Below, piece after piece: positions 1 through 10,976 of a stretch of DNA of 64,000 nt. The position numbers and the translations under genes are program-made. A model generated the notes under the pieces. The model was given only the letters and a program-made list of their open reading frames with translations. It ran no database searches and was not told where the DNA came from. This DNA is from Gyromitra esculenta (taxonomy: Eukaryota; Ascomycota; Pezizomycetes; Pezizales; Discinaceae). The stretch lies in NCBI GenBank assembly GCA_038503075.1, contig JBCAML010000005.1, positions 1,116,001 through 1,180,000 of the forward strand, in the 5' to 3' direction. Position 1 is the first letter of the stretch, and every line of letters begins with the position of its first letter.

Positions 1-2033
1 GCAAGGGATCAACTGGGTATCCCTTCTGAGTCCATAGCTGGCTCTGTGGCTGGCTCTGTGGTGAGTACAAAGCGGGAATCCTCAGTGTCAACTTCTACGT
101 CAACAATTCAAGGATACACTTCGTCGTCGTCGGATGAGGCGTCGACATCATCATCACTGAGATCTGTGGGGTCTAGATCTCGCAGCTCAACGTCTGGGGC
201 ATCTTCAAAAGCTGGGTTGCCACATAATATGTCGTTTTCGCATTCAAAGAAACGTGGATCGAAGTCACAAAATGCACCCACGCCTCTAGATTTGCAGAGC
301 CCGATAGATAGCCGATCATCTTTTGCGAGCACATCTGCGGTACTTATGGCGGAACAGTCTACCAGGCCACAAACTGTACCGCCTGCTCGGTCTGCCACCG
401 CTTCTCCATTGAAGCTATCTAGTATGACTATTAGACATAAGCAAAGTGGTGGCCTTGAAGTACCTGGCGTAATTGCAAGTCCTGGTTCGCCAGGATCGCG
501 ATTATCATCCCTAGCTAGCACAGCTGCGGCTCAAGGGCCAAAAACTCGCTCCATTTCTACAACTGCGTTGAGTTCAATAACCCGTTCAGATAGCAGCTCG
601 CCAACCGCCACAGCGCCTCTTACAAATAAAACAAACCCCCCCGTATCAACAACACCTGCTGGCCGAACACAGAAGTATCTTACTCAGCGGGATCGACAGA
701 ATTCTTCAAAGGTTTCACTAGCTGCTTATGCGGCAAATTTGGCCAAAGCTAAGCCAAGGCACCCGCCTAGTCTTGAGCCACCATTGCCTGACCCAGGCAT
801 GGCACCGTCAGTGGCCCCGGCACCTGCGAGTGGGATGTACTGGTACAAGGCGCCAACTCATGGGCAAGAAAACATGCCACTGAGAGCCCATACCTGCACA
901 CTTGTTGGGAGTAATATTTATGTTTTTGGGGGATGTGACGTGAAAACCTGCTTCAACGAACTGCATGTTTTCGATGCAGGTAAGAGTTATTTCATCAAGT
1001 TAGTTTCGTGATAGTGTTAATACGATATTTTGACTAGACTCAATGTCGTGGTCTAGACCTGCGGTTTCAGGAGACATTCCACCGCCGCTCAGAGCAATGA
1101 CCACAACTGCTGTCAATAAGAAACTCGTGATATTTGGCGGTGGTGATGGACCGACATATTATAATGATATTTATGTGTTTGATACTGTCACCAATCGTTA
1201 TACACGGCCGAAGCTTGTTGGAGGGCAGCAACCATCGCGAAGAAGAGCTCACACAGCTTGTTTGTACAAGAACGGGATATACATATTCGGGGGTGGGGAT
1301 GGTGTCAGGGCGTTGAATGATGTATGGAGATTAGACGTTTTAGACCTCACTAAACCGTCGTGGAAGCTGATTTCAGCGCCCCCATCGATACGGCACGTTG
1401 GGGCATCAACAACATCACTATCATCAGCATCAAACAAAGATCATCCACAGCAGAGACCAACAGCACGTGGTTACCACACAGCAAACATGGTGGGCCCGAA
1501 ACTGATTGTGTATGGTGGAAGCGACGGGGATGAATGTTTCCAGGATGTCTGGGTATTTGATGTAGACATAAATGTATGGAAGTGTGTGGGAATTAAGCTA
1601 AGCTTCCCAAGGCTGAGCCACACGGCAACGATCGTTGGAAGCTATCTGTTCGTGGTTGGCGGCCATGATGGCGCCGAGTACTCGAGTGAGGTTTTGCTGC
1701 TGAATCTCGGTAGGGGTTTTTCTTGTTGAGCTGTGAGGGAGCAAGGGACTAATATGGATTATCGGACAGTGACGATGCAGTGGGACAAGAGGAAGGTGTA
1801 TGGAATGCCGCCTACTGGTAGAGGTTACCATGGAGCGGTTTTGCATGATTCAAGATTATTTGTTATTGGGGGCTTTGATGGGTTCGTCTTTTTTTTTTCT
1901 TCCCCCTGGTTGATACACTGGTAGTGCTAACGAAGGATGATTTAGTCACGATGTTTTTAATGACACGTATATCCTGGAACTGGCGGTTAGTAGCTACTAC
2001 TCTCAAATCTCGCATTTCACCATCGAGGTTTGA
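1..2033 (+). CDS. Kelch-repeat beta-propeller protein, 5' end outside window
   Basis: Frame 1 is open from the first base, so the start lies upstream. Four exons are visible: 1-979, 1038-1709, 1770-1881 and 1946-2033. They join in phase to give 616 residues. The first ~280 residues are low-complexity Ser/Thr/Ala/Pro. Six kelch repeats follow, each with a GG doublet and a conserved Trp or Tyr, for example VFGGCD, IFGGGD, VYGGSD, VVGGHD and VIGGFD, with a short tail ending HFTIEV. Such propellers are protein-binding scaffolds; fungal examples such as Tea1 act in cell polarity, but the repeats alone cannot assign a role. The third intron uses a GTTCGT donor. Family is sure; function is open. Confidence 0.88.
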
Positions 2034-3116
2034 TCGACACTTGTATTCAGTGGAGGGGGATTGAAGACGAAGGTTCTAGACGGGGGGGTGGGGGGGTGTT
2101 TTTTTTATGGTGCAGTGGGTTTGTGTTCCTTGTGTTTTATATTCGATTCTTGGAGTGCTGTCTCAAGTGGCCCGGAGCATTGAACTTGGGACTGGCACGT
2201 GGGAGCGAGCGACCACGTTTTACTATTATATATATCACGATTGATTTTGCGGCAAAAAAGGAGGGAAGGGAAAATACATAAAAGAAGGGGGAGAGGGCGA
2301 TAGGATAGGGTAGGGTGGGCAGGATTGGAGAGGCGTGGCGTGGCGTGGGTTTGGGATTCTTGCTTAGTGGATTTGAAGTTCTGCGGTGTTTTTCTATTTA
2401 CTTATTCGATGGGGCGGCGGGGGCGTAAATTCCGTTTTTATTTTACTGGATATTTTCGATTTCTGTTTCGATTTCATTTGTGATTTCACTGACGGGTTCA
2501 TCACGTTTTTGGCTGAGGGCGATGCGATGCTGTGTTTTTCATTTGGACGAGGGGGTGATGTTGTTTGTATGATGGAGCCTACGTTTTCCGTAATGACGAG
2601 CGGTGCTTGGAGGTTAGATTTAACTACTGTTGATCGATGCTTGTTCCTGGGCGGGAGTTGGCTGAGGGAGAGTGTGGTTAGCTAAGCCAGCGGTCCAGAA
2701 CAACTCCGGCGACGGCTGGGCCGGGCTCCTCCGACGCTGCTGGACTGCAGCAGAGTATTTATTTGCTCTGCTGCACCTGTGGATGGCTGTGGCGAGATAT
2801 TCCCGCAGAGCCGCAGATGTCAGAATCAGACGACGGAGTGCGGACAGACCGATGCCTCCGGAGAAGCCGCGGAGAAGCGCGGTGCTGCGTCGGAGGGACC
2901 CTCATGCCGCTTTGGTGTTTTGTTAGTCAACAGTCCCGACGTTGCCCCGCCGCTGTGGGCTGTCCCCGGGCGTCTGCTGCTGGCTCTCCCCCGCTGCGCT
3001 AGCCCTCTGGCGTCATGGCGACGAAACTGCCGCACGTCCGGAAGTGATAAAGCCAACCCCCCCCGCTTTTCTGCCACCACATCCTCACCACCACCACCAC
3101 CACCACCACATCCTCC
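2034..3116. other. Intergenic region, 3' flank of kelch gene and RCF2 upstream region
   Basis: There is no supported gene. G-rich runs near 2080-2100 and 2283-2330 follow the kelch stop. From about 2690 the base composition becomes GC-rich and stays so through RCF2. A CCA/CAC triplet run at about 3085-3110 sits directly before the RCF2 start. Several long open frames here (2672-3421) are GC-driven shadows without family motifs. Confidence 0.6.
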
Positions 3117-3942
3117 ATGAAGATCCTCACCAAGGAAGAAGAAGACGGTACGAACCCCCCCCCCCAACTGCACTGCTGCATGCTAATGCCGTCCTCCAGC
3201 ACACTACCAGGCCGTCCTGCGCGGCGGCACCATGGGCGGTCTCGGCGGTCTCGCGGGGGGCCTGGCGACCGCCTACGTCCTGCAGCGCCGCTGGACGCTC
3301 TTCCGCCACCTCACCCTCCCGTTCAAGGCCTTCTTCGTGTCCTCCGTCGGCACCTTCGCGGCCATCATCTACGCCGACCGGTACTCGCGCGGGTTCGAAG
3401 CCGCGCGCCACAGCGAGCTGATGCAGTACCAGGACGCGACGGCCAAAGCGCTCGCCGAGGCCGAGGCCAACCTGACGGGCTGGGAGAAGGTCAAGGCGCT
3501 CGGCAGAGAGTACCGCTACCCGATCGTGACCACGTCGTGGGTGCTGTCCATGGCCGCCAGTCTCGGCATGGTCAGCCGCAACCGCTACCTCACCACCGCG
3601 CAGAAACTGGTGCAGGCGCGAATGTACGCGCAGGGCCTCACGCTGCTGGTGCTGGTTGCGAGCGCGGGGTTCGAAGTGGCGGACGCCAGGCGCGGCAAGG
3701 GGAATTTTGAAACTGTCAAGGTGCTGGATCCGAACGATCCTACGCATAAGCATTTGATTGAGAAGCGGATTCACCATGAGAGTTATGCGGGGGAGGATTT
3801 GTGGAAAGGTGGGTTTACTCCTTTTGTTCTGGCGGTGGTGGGGTTGTGCTGACGGGTGATAGATATGGTTGAGAGCGAGGAGAAAAGGTTAAAAGCGAGG
3901 AGAGAGGCTGCCGATGCTGCGGCGGCGAAACATGGGAATTGA
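3117..3942 (+). CDS. RCF2: Respiratory supercomplex factor 2 (HIG1-domain protein)
   Basis: Three exons, 3117-3147, 3200-3808 and 3863-3942, give 239 residues. The start MKILT matches yeast Rcf2 and is carried by a 31-nt first exon, followed by AHYQAVLRGG across the first intron. Two hydrophobic segments lie in the first ~65 residues. The HIG1 region at ~118-185 contains the family signature QKLVQARMYAQGLT. The charged Lys/Arg/Ala-rich C-terminus is typical. Rcf2 is an inner mitochondrial membrane protein that associates with cytochrome c oxidase and III-IV supercomplexes (family knowledge). Branch sites TGCTAAT and TGCTGAC support both introns. Codon use is strongly GC-ending. Identification is firm. 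Confidence 0.93.
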
Positions 3943-4349
3943 GCTCGTTGTGGGTGACCTCGCTGTGGGTGGTCTCGCTGGGGGTTTGGGTGAGGTGGGT
4001 GTTATTTACTGTGCATAGCTTCTTTTGATAGACGGAGGTGGGGGCGGGGGGTTTATTTCTGGTTTCTTTATCATTTCATGGTTCTCGATGAATTCGAGCA
4101 TTGGCGGGTTCATGTCTTCTCCTCTCTGTATACTATGGGGTCTCCATAGAATAGACTGTAGTGTCTTAATATCTCTCGTTTTCTTTTCTCTCTCCCATTC
4201 GTGGGATGCATGTCATACAAGATACACTTTGATCATTAGAACAAAAAAAAAAGGGAACAGCTACTATACACAGTCAAAGATATCCATATGACTGAGAGGA
4301 TGAAAGGGGAAGAATAAAATAACGCAAAAATTCATAACCACATCAATCC
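3943..4349. other. Convergent intergenic gap between RCF2 and ISY1
   Basis: This is the shared 3' region of two convergent genes. It holds an A-run near 4243-4251 and AT-rich stretches suitable for 3' processing on both strands. No gene or RNA was seen. Confidence 0.5.
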
Positions 4350-5191
4350 TCACCCCAGTCTGGCCAACAACCGACTCTTCCTCTTCTCCACCAAAAACTC
4401 CGTAACCTCTTCCAACGACGGCACCTTCCACCCATCCGGAATCGGCGTCCACCCATCCCCCGTATCCCCACCACCACCGCTCTCCATCCCCCTCAACGCC
4501 TCCTCCTCCTTCCGGCGCTCATACGCCAGCAGCACCCCGTCCTCCTCGTCCCTGTTGTAGCCGTAATAGTCCGCATCCACATTCTTGCGCATCTCCGCGC
4601 GCAGCTTCCGCTCCTCGTCCTTCTTCGCGTCCTTCGGCTTCGTCTGCAGCTCCTCAAACAGCTCCTTGACGCCCGGCAGCTCGCGCGCGCGCCCGAAATA
4701 CTTGTAGCCGCGCGAACCGGGCACCGCGCGCCCGTCCTCGTCGTACATCTTGGGCCCGAAGCGCATGTAGTTTGGGCCGCCGAGGTTGCGCAGCTGCACT
4801 TCCCACATGTGTTTTTCGCGCATCAGTTTGTTGATTTCGTCGTTGAGGTCGCGGATCTGGTAGTCTGAGAGGGAGGCTGTGTGGCAAAGTCAGCGCTGAG
4901 TGGACCGGGGGGGTGGATGGGGAGGGTGATTAGAGGGGAGGGTGATTAGAGGAGAGGGTGATTAGAGGAGAGGGTGGATGAGGGGAACCTACGATCTTGG
5001 ATCTTCGTCACTTTGCGTGATATGTCTTTAACGACCTGGCCTCGCCATTTCTCGCACGACGGGATCGAGGTTACTTCTGTGATTACTTTGGGGCGGCGGG
5101 TTCGGCCTGCGTCGATTATTCCCAGGTCGGCGGCCTGCTGCTCGCGGAAGCGGAAGAGCATTGACTGGGCTTTTTCGCTGTTGCGTGCCAT
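4350..5191 (-). CDS. ISY1: Pre-mRNA splicing factor Isy1
   Basis: Two exons on the minus strand, 5191-4993 and 4876-4350, give 241 residues. The N-terminus MARNSEKAQSMLFRFREQ is the Isy1 hallmark, followed by RRPK, CEKWRGQV and, across the intron, IQDPSLSDYQIRDLNDEINK. The coil-rich middle MREKHMWEVQLRNLGGPNY and the acidic/basic tail are typical. Isy1 is a NineTeen-complex-associated spliceosome protein acting around the first catalytic step (family knowledge). The intron (4877-4992) carries a 16-17 bp minisatellite but keeps good GTAGGT and CACACAG ends and a GCTGAC branch site. Identification is firm. Confidence 0.95.
4918..4980. repeat. Minisatellite inside the ISY1 intron
   Basis: About three and a half copies of a 16-17 bp purine-rich unit (GAGGGTGATTAGAGGAGA type) fill most of the 116-bp intron of ISY1. 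The copies differ by one or two bases, so the array is short but recognisable. It leaves the splice sites untouched. Confidence 0.75.
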
Positions 5192-5870
5192 TGTTGCGGT
5201 GGGGAGGTGGAGGTGGAGGTGGAGGTGAAGTGGTGAGGTTGGCGAGAGGTGTTGTGCGTGGAGTGAAGAGGTGAGATTCGGATGTGGGTGAGGCTCAACC
5301 CCCGCGGATCGGGTTAGCGTGGGAGTCCTGTTTCGGCAGTCACGTGAGGATGTCACTGCGGCCAGAGACTGGACAAGACAGGAGAGGAGACAGGATGGAC
5401 AAGACAGAATAGATAAGACGGGAGAAGAGATACGAGAAGAGACAGAATAGACAAGACGGGAGAGAAGAGATCAATTGGCGGAAGACAATGACAGACATTC
5501 CGCCAGGCTCTTGGAACACAATCATTGCATTATCACCGCTGTCGTCTGGAGATCTGCCCCCCAAACCGGTAATTCCACCATAAGCCAGCGACTTCAATGC
5601 AAGGCGCCCGCTGGTGTAACCTCCCCGAGCCAGCCCTCTGCCCCTCTGCCCCGGAATTAAGATGTGCTTACTGTGTTTCTCGAACTTAATCGATAGCGCT
5701 GTTCACGACTAAATCCGCGATAGCTGTCTGTACTTAAGCTCTTCGCTGTCTCCCTGTTTGCCGATGGAAAGCCCATCTGCTCTGCCACACTCATGCAATA
5801 CTTGGTCTACGCCGTCTGTGTTTTGATATCTGCTCTGGTGCTAGGCTCTCAGTATCTCGGGAACAGCAAC
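5192..5870. other. Divergent upstream region of ISY1 and the SDR gene, with purine repeats
   Basis: This lies between two divergent genes. It has GGTGGA repeats (about 5206-5228) just 5' of the ISY1 start and an imperfect array of AGACAAGACGGGAGA-like units at about 5365-5470. An upstream ATG at 5793 is in frame with the SDR and would add 26 mostly hydrophobic residues. Promoter elements for either gene could be here, but none is individually certain. Confidence 0.5.
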
Positions 5871-7300
5871 ATGGTTGGAATGGCTTCTATCCGGTCTACT
5901 AATGCCGCTTTCGCAAAGTCTCCTGGGGCGAAGGGCCTGGTTGCTGTCTTTGGTAGGTTTCGGTCCGCGTTGTTTATTGATTGTCTGCCTGTTGCGTTTA
6001 TTACCCAATCTTTACACGTCTCATCCCACTTGCTACCACTTGCTACCACTTGCTACCACTTGCTACCACTTGCTACCACTTACTACCCATTACTACCCAT
6101 TACTACCCATTACTACCATTGATTGTCTGCCCAATCCATCTTACTCTTAATCCCATCCATCCCACTTCCTACCTATTCGCTATACAACCCACCCACCCAC
6201 CCACGCATCCACACCCATCTCAATCCAAAATGCTAACCTGAACAAACAGTCGGTGCAACTGCCGGCATTGGCGAAGCCGCAATGAAGACCTTTGTCTCCA
6301 CCACCGTGGCACCAACCGTCTACTTCGTTGGTCGGTCCGTACCCCCATAACCCCAATTCTATACCTCCACCGCGAACAACTACTAACACACACACCTCCC
6401 CCCTTCTACAGCTCCGAAGAATCTGGCGCAAAAATCACCACCGAACTCCAAAAACTCAACCCGGACTCCCGAATCCAATTCCTCCAAGCCGACACCACCC
6501 TCCTCTCCACAGTCGACACCCTCACCGCCCAAATCGCCGCAAAAGAAAAGGCCATAAACCTCCTCTTCATGTCACCCGGCTACATGACCATGGCCGGCCG
6601 TGACGGTCCGTTTTGCCCCCCTCCCCCTCCCCCTAACTACCATCTCTACCAAAACCAAAAACCAGCTAACATCCAGTGCCATCTAGAATCCCCCGAAGGC
6701 CTCGACCGCAAAATGGTAGTATCATACTACTGTCGCCTCCGCTTCGCCACCAACCTGCTCCCGCTCCTCAAGACCGCAGCCAGCGCTTCCCCTTCCTCCG
6801 CGCGCGTAATCAGCGTGCTGGGCCCGGGCCGCGAGGGGAAGCTCATCCTCGACGACCTGTCGCTGTCCGCGCCGGGGAACTTTTCGCTCCTCAACGTGGA
6901 GGCCCACACCGTGACGATGACCTCCCTGGCGTTCGAGGAGCTGTCGCTGCGCCATCCGGACATCGGCTGGATCCACGCTTTCCCCGGATTCGTCATGACG
7001 GGGTACTTCAGGGGACTGCCGGCGCCGCTGAGGGCGCTGACGTCGGTCGCGAGCCCGCTGATGAGGTGCTTCAGTGTGCCGATTAAGGACTGCGGCGATG
7101 GCTTCGCGTGGTTGGGCACCGATGAGAAGTTTAAGAAGGGGCTGTGGCTGGTGGACTGGAAGGGCGAGAGCACGGATTCGAGAGTGTCGGGTGGGAAGAG
7201 GATGTTTGGGACGGGGGTGGAGTGGTGGGGCGATGAGAAGAGGAGGAGGGTGTGGGAGCATACTATGGGCGTGTTTTCGAAGATTGGGCCTGCGTCGTAG
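5871..7300 (+). CDS. Atypical short-chain dehydrogenase/reductase
   Basis: Four exons, 5871-5952, 6250-6334, 6412-6605 and 6687-7300, join in phase to 324 residues. The Rossmann start AVFVGATAGIGEAA (GxxxGIG) is split by intron 1. It is followed by VGRS, an FLQAD segment and NLLFMSPGYM in the place of the usual NNAG. No YxxxK catalytic pair is seen where expected: the region after SVLGPG reads FSLLNVEAHTVTM. This layout matches a fungal SDR-like subfamily of unknown substrate. I chose the ATG at 5871 because related proteins begin MV..S.R.SN; the ATG at 5793 is possible. Intron 2 has a perfect TACTAAC branch site. NAD(P) binding is likely; catalysis is uncertain. Confidence 0.82.
6028..6120 (+). 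repeat. Tandem 10-bp repeats in intron 1 of the SDR gene
   Basis: About five copies of a TTGCTACCAC unit run directly into about four copies of a related TTACTACCCA unit. They lie within the unusually long first intron (297 bp) of the SDR gene. The two sub-arrays look like one array that diverged by point changes and re-expanded. Confidence 0.85.
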
Positions 7301-10300
7301 GGTGTGGCGATGGTGGCAGTGGCGGTGGCGGTGGGGTGGGGTGGTTTATTTAGCTATTGTTGGGGTTTAATGTTTACTCCAGTTAGCGGGTACTTTATAT
7401 TTTTAATTTCTGGTTATCTGAATGGAAGTAGTACCGAGTCGAGTGATTTTACGTGATCATTGACCCTTGGTGTTCAAACACACCCCTTGCCTTGCCTTGC
7501 CTTGCCTTGCCGGACCGGTGAAGCTTATACATAGCTGAACCACACGCGGCGTGAGTGAGATACCGATTGCCACCTGAGTATATCTCCGCGGCCCGCGGAC
7601 TTGGGGGGGGTACTCAATATAATGCCCACATTTTCATCAGACTGTAGGGTAAGCTGCGTCATATAGCCGGTACCGCGCGTTGTTAGATTAACTAAATATA
7701 TATCTAAACAAGATCTAGAGTACTCTCCTCCCAAGTACTCTCCCCACACACGACCTGCAAACCGGGATATATATTTCAGATTCACACACCCATTAACTAA
7801 ATCCCGGCATGTATAGGTCTCGATCTCTGCTACTACCGTGTTGTTAGATTAGCTAGAGTGACTACTATAGGGCTCCCGACAAAATCACGCATTTATATAT
7901 TAACCGGCTATTTACCCTTCTGGTATTGACGGTGATTAGTCGTAAATTATCGTATCATTACTGATAGGGTTAGGGCTGGTATTAGTTATCCTGGTACTGT
8001 CGAAACAGATAGCCATAAGTAATTGTAGAAGTGGATCGACTTGCTCGGTTGGCTTGAGTGAATGGCTAGGATTATCTTGATTTATTTGGAATTTATTTGT
8101 TTCTATTTGGCGGTTAATTCTAGGGATCCTAGCCTAGGTTCGGGGAGTTGTAGTATCTCATACAAAGTTCACCAAGTAAGGGATCAGGGCCTCTACTATT
8201 CTAGTTTCTATTTTTCTATTTCAACCGTAGGATTTTAGTTTGTCCACTATTTGTAAATAGGTCCTCCGAAAGGTTACGATGTCTTCCAGCACTAAGCTTT
8301 TATCTGTCGTAGGGCGGCTCACGTTGTCCCACTTATGAGTACTTCCGAGTGGCTATTTTTATGCTTAGCAGTAATGAGTAACCTCTAGTTAATCAGTAAA
8401 TACGTATCATGCTGATCTATAAACGGTTCTAACAATTGCTATCTCTCAACAAGGGCTATAGCCTCGTAAGGCATATTGCGCGTAGCTGTAAACCGCGTGG
8501 GCATAACCGTTGTCACAATCAACTTCTGCCATGGCACCGAGTCAACTCTACGAATTGCCTCTTTCTAGAACCCAAAATACGTTCTGCCATGAATCAGGAC
8601 CAGCATGCTTACACTAAACCAATAGGCTTAGAAAAGCGCTATAAAGTCTATTTCTCGAAAAAGTGCACTTTGTCAGATCTTTATTTGTGCCGGAGCCAAA
8701 TGCCGCCAGATGCCTTTGTGTCACCCATGCACAGGGTACCACAAAGGGGGTGATCCCGAAAGGAAAAGAAAAGAGACTCGGAATCATAACGTCCCAGGCA
8801 TGGCTCCCGATACTACGCGGAAAGCCAGAAAAAACCTAGCCCCCACTTTTCCGGGTGTCTGGACTCCGGATATATATATTTGGGAGCTCTAGTGCGGGGC
8901 TTTCTTTAAATAAAGTAACCTGGAACCTAAATATGCATTCTCTTACCTGCCGTGAGCACCAACGGATTTTCCACGTTATAATTCCGTTGGAAATAATGGC
9001 TCTTTGATACTAATCAAACGGTTGAGCGTTAACCCCACGACAGCAAAAAAGAACATGATACAAATGATAAGCAAGAATCAATTGGATGAATTCGGGAGGG
9101 GGGACCTACTAGCTAATTTTCAAGGCAACTGGAGCAGAGAGTATATCTAGTCGGTATCCGTAACAGACCCCAATCTGTCCAATCGGGAGAGCCAGTATCA
9201 GACACTCTAGGGCTGCATATAAAAGGGCGGACTACGTTCCGAACAGACTAGGTAGACGCTGGACTGATTTTTCATAACCAACCATTTTTACAGATATACG
9301 TTCCGGGAACCTGTCTCCGGCGGACCAATAACTATTTGAATCGGAAGAGGGAAAGCCACCTCCATCCCCCGCCTCCGCCATCCCTCCCTCCACATTCAAT
9401 TCTTGACCGCTCCTAGCAGCACCATCTTCCCCGTTTAACGTACAGGGGCCCTATTTTAGTTTCTGCTGGAAAGGGTCCCAGGCATGGTTCGATCTGTCGG
9501 CGACCACGTACCAAGTCGGGGGATGGCGGTGAGCTGTGGTCCACTTTACAAAATTGCCGGTGGTAGGTACCGATGCGGCATTAAAGCACTATTTCCGGTA
9601 TATATTCGCGGGGATGCCTGTTTGTAATGGGGGGAGGAAAAAAGGGGGAAGAGAAGAAAGAAGAAAAGAAAGAAAGAAGAAAAAAAGAACAATTGAGGTG
9701 AAGATTCTGAGGATTCTTGGGAAAAGTTTGAACCAGGGGGGGTGGGCCGGGAACCGAAACTTGAAAGAACTCGTGGCGTTTGCATCATTGGTTGACTCTG
9801 TGCGAATCGGCTGAGTCCTAGGTCTTGGGGTCGATGTACAGCCTGTTGCGAGCCGACGGTGTGACCGGTACCTAACGACAGTGGATAGAGCTCAAAACAC
9901 AGAATACTAGCTGGTGTCTTACTTTCCTTTGGTTCAGCTCCAAACTGTAGCTAAATTCTAGATGTCGAATGGGAACATGATAGTCTCATACCTGTTATAA
10001 ATGTCTCGCTGAAGCGGGGAAATACAGTAATACCCTCTCGGAAGTGAAGAACAGGGTACCGAAGCCGGATTCATCGAAAGAGAAGTGCTGATCTGTGATA
10101 AAAGATACTGATAGTCTTGAGATGTTCTTTTCCTTCGTGTGAGGCATCTACACGAGAGCTAGAAGCTCAATTGGTCCAGTCGTTCTGTAGGATTAGAACT
10201 ATTCCAGTGAGTGGTCTTCTCAACGAAAAAAACAACCAATTCTCCACGGGAAAAGAGATTCGTGAGGGCTTGGAGATTATCGTTCACTCACGTACTTTGA

Positions 10301-10976
10301 TGCATGCGTAAAAGACCACCCAGCGAGCCCGAGTGAGTCTCAGTGACCGAGTGATGGTGGAAGCATGGATGCACGATCTAAGCGAAGAGACTGAAACTCA
10401 CCGACTCTGTTTACGCGAGCCTTGGCAGCATGGGTTAAAACGCCTTGCTTCCAGGAGAGGCTAGCCTTTTAATTAGCCGCCGTAATTCGGGGGAGGAGGC
10501 TCATCAACCCAAGAAACCGTTCGGTTTTTTCTGGAACTACTTAACGTGGGCTAACTAGCTTGGAGCTTTAAAACGATGCATGAGGATTGCGCAACACCAC
10601 AAAGCTACCTAGCATATTCTAGCTCGACGCGACCAAGCATACGTGGGCACCACTCTCCTGCAGTACCGTGCGCTTACTAACTGCTCTGGCAAGGCTCCCT
10701 ATCGAAATGCCTTCCAAGTAGCCCCTCCTCCGACCAGAGCTTCCGGGGTAGTACCTACATGTATTTAAGTAGCAAAGCTTCCTCACGTCAGCCGTCTTGA
10801 TGGGCAGCATAGTGTGGATTCCAGATAGATAGAAGGTATACCCTACCCAGCTTCCCTAGAAATGCTAATGCTAAAACTAACATCAATAGCCCTAGCTGTT
10901 CCATCAAGGTCCTTCGCTTTAGCTTCTGCGTCTTAGTTTCCACGTGTCCCGTTTCAGCAAACACTAAAACTCCATC
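7301..10976. other. Gene desert with AT-rich non-coding sequence
   Basis: There is no supported gene over 3.6 kb. It contains four CCTTG units (about 7490-7512), a short direct repeat (GTTGTTAGATTA near 7678 and again near 7840), and a purine run of GAAAGAA type (about 9632-9695). Open frames here are short and lack motifs. Parts may be decayed mobile DNA, but no ends or domains are left that I can place. Confidence 0.5.

Noticed and set aside
2672..3421. Overlapping long open frames upstream of RCF2 on both strands
   Set aside because: They lie in a GC-rich stretch, lack motifs and overlap the RCF2 exons in the wrong frame.
7678..7860. A pair of direct repeats (GTTGTTAGATTA) as a small LTR or solo element
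   Set aside because: Only about 14-20 bp match, there are no TG/CA ends and no target duplication.
7962..7985. Telomere-like GGGTTAGGG text
   Set aside because: A single imperfect unit, not an array.
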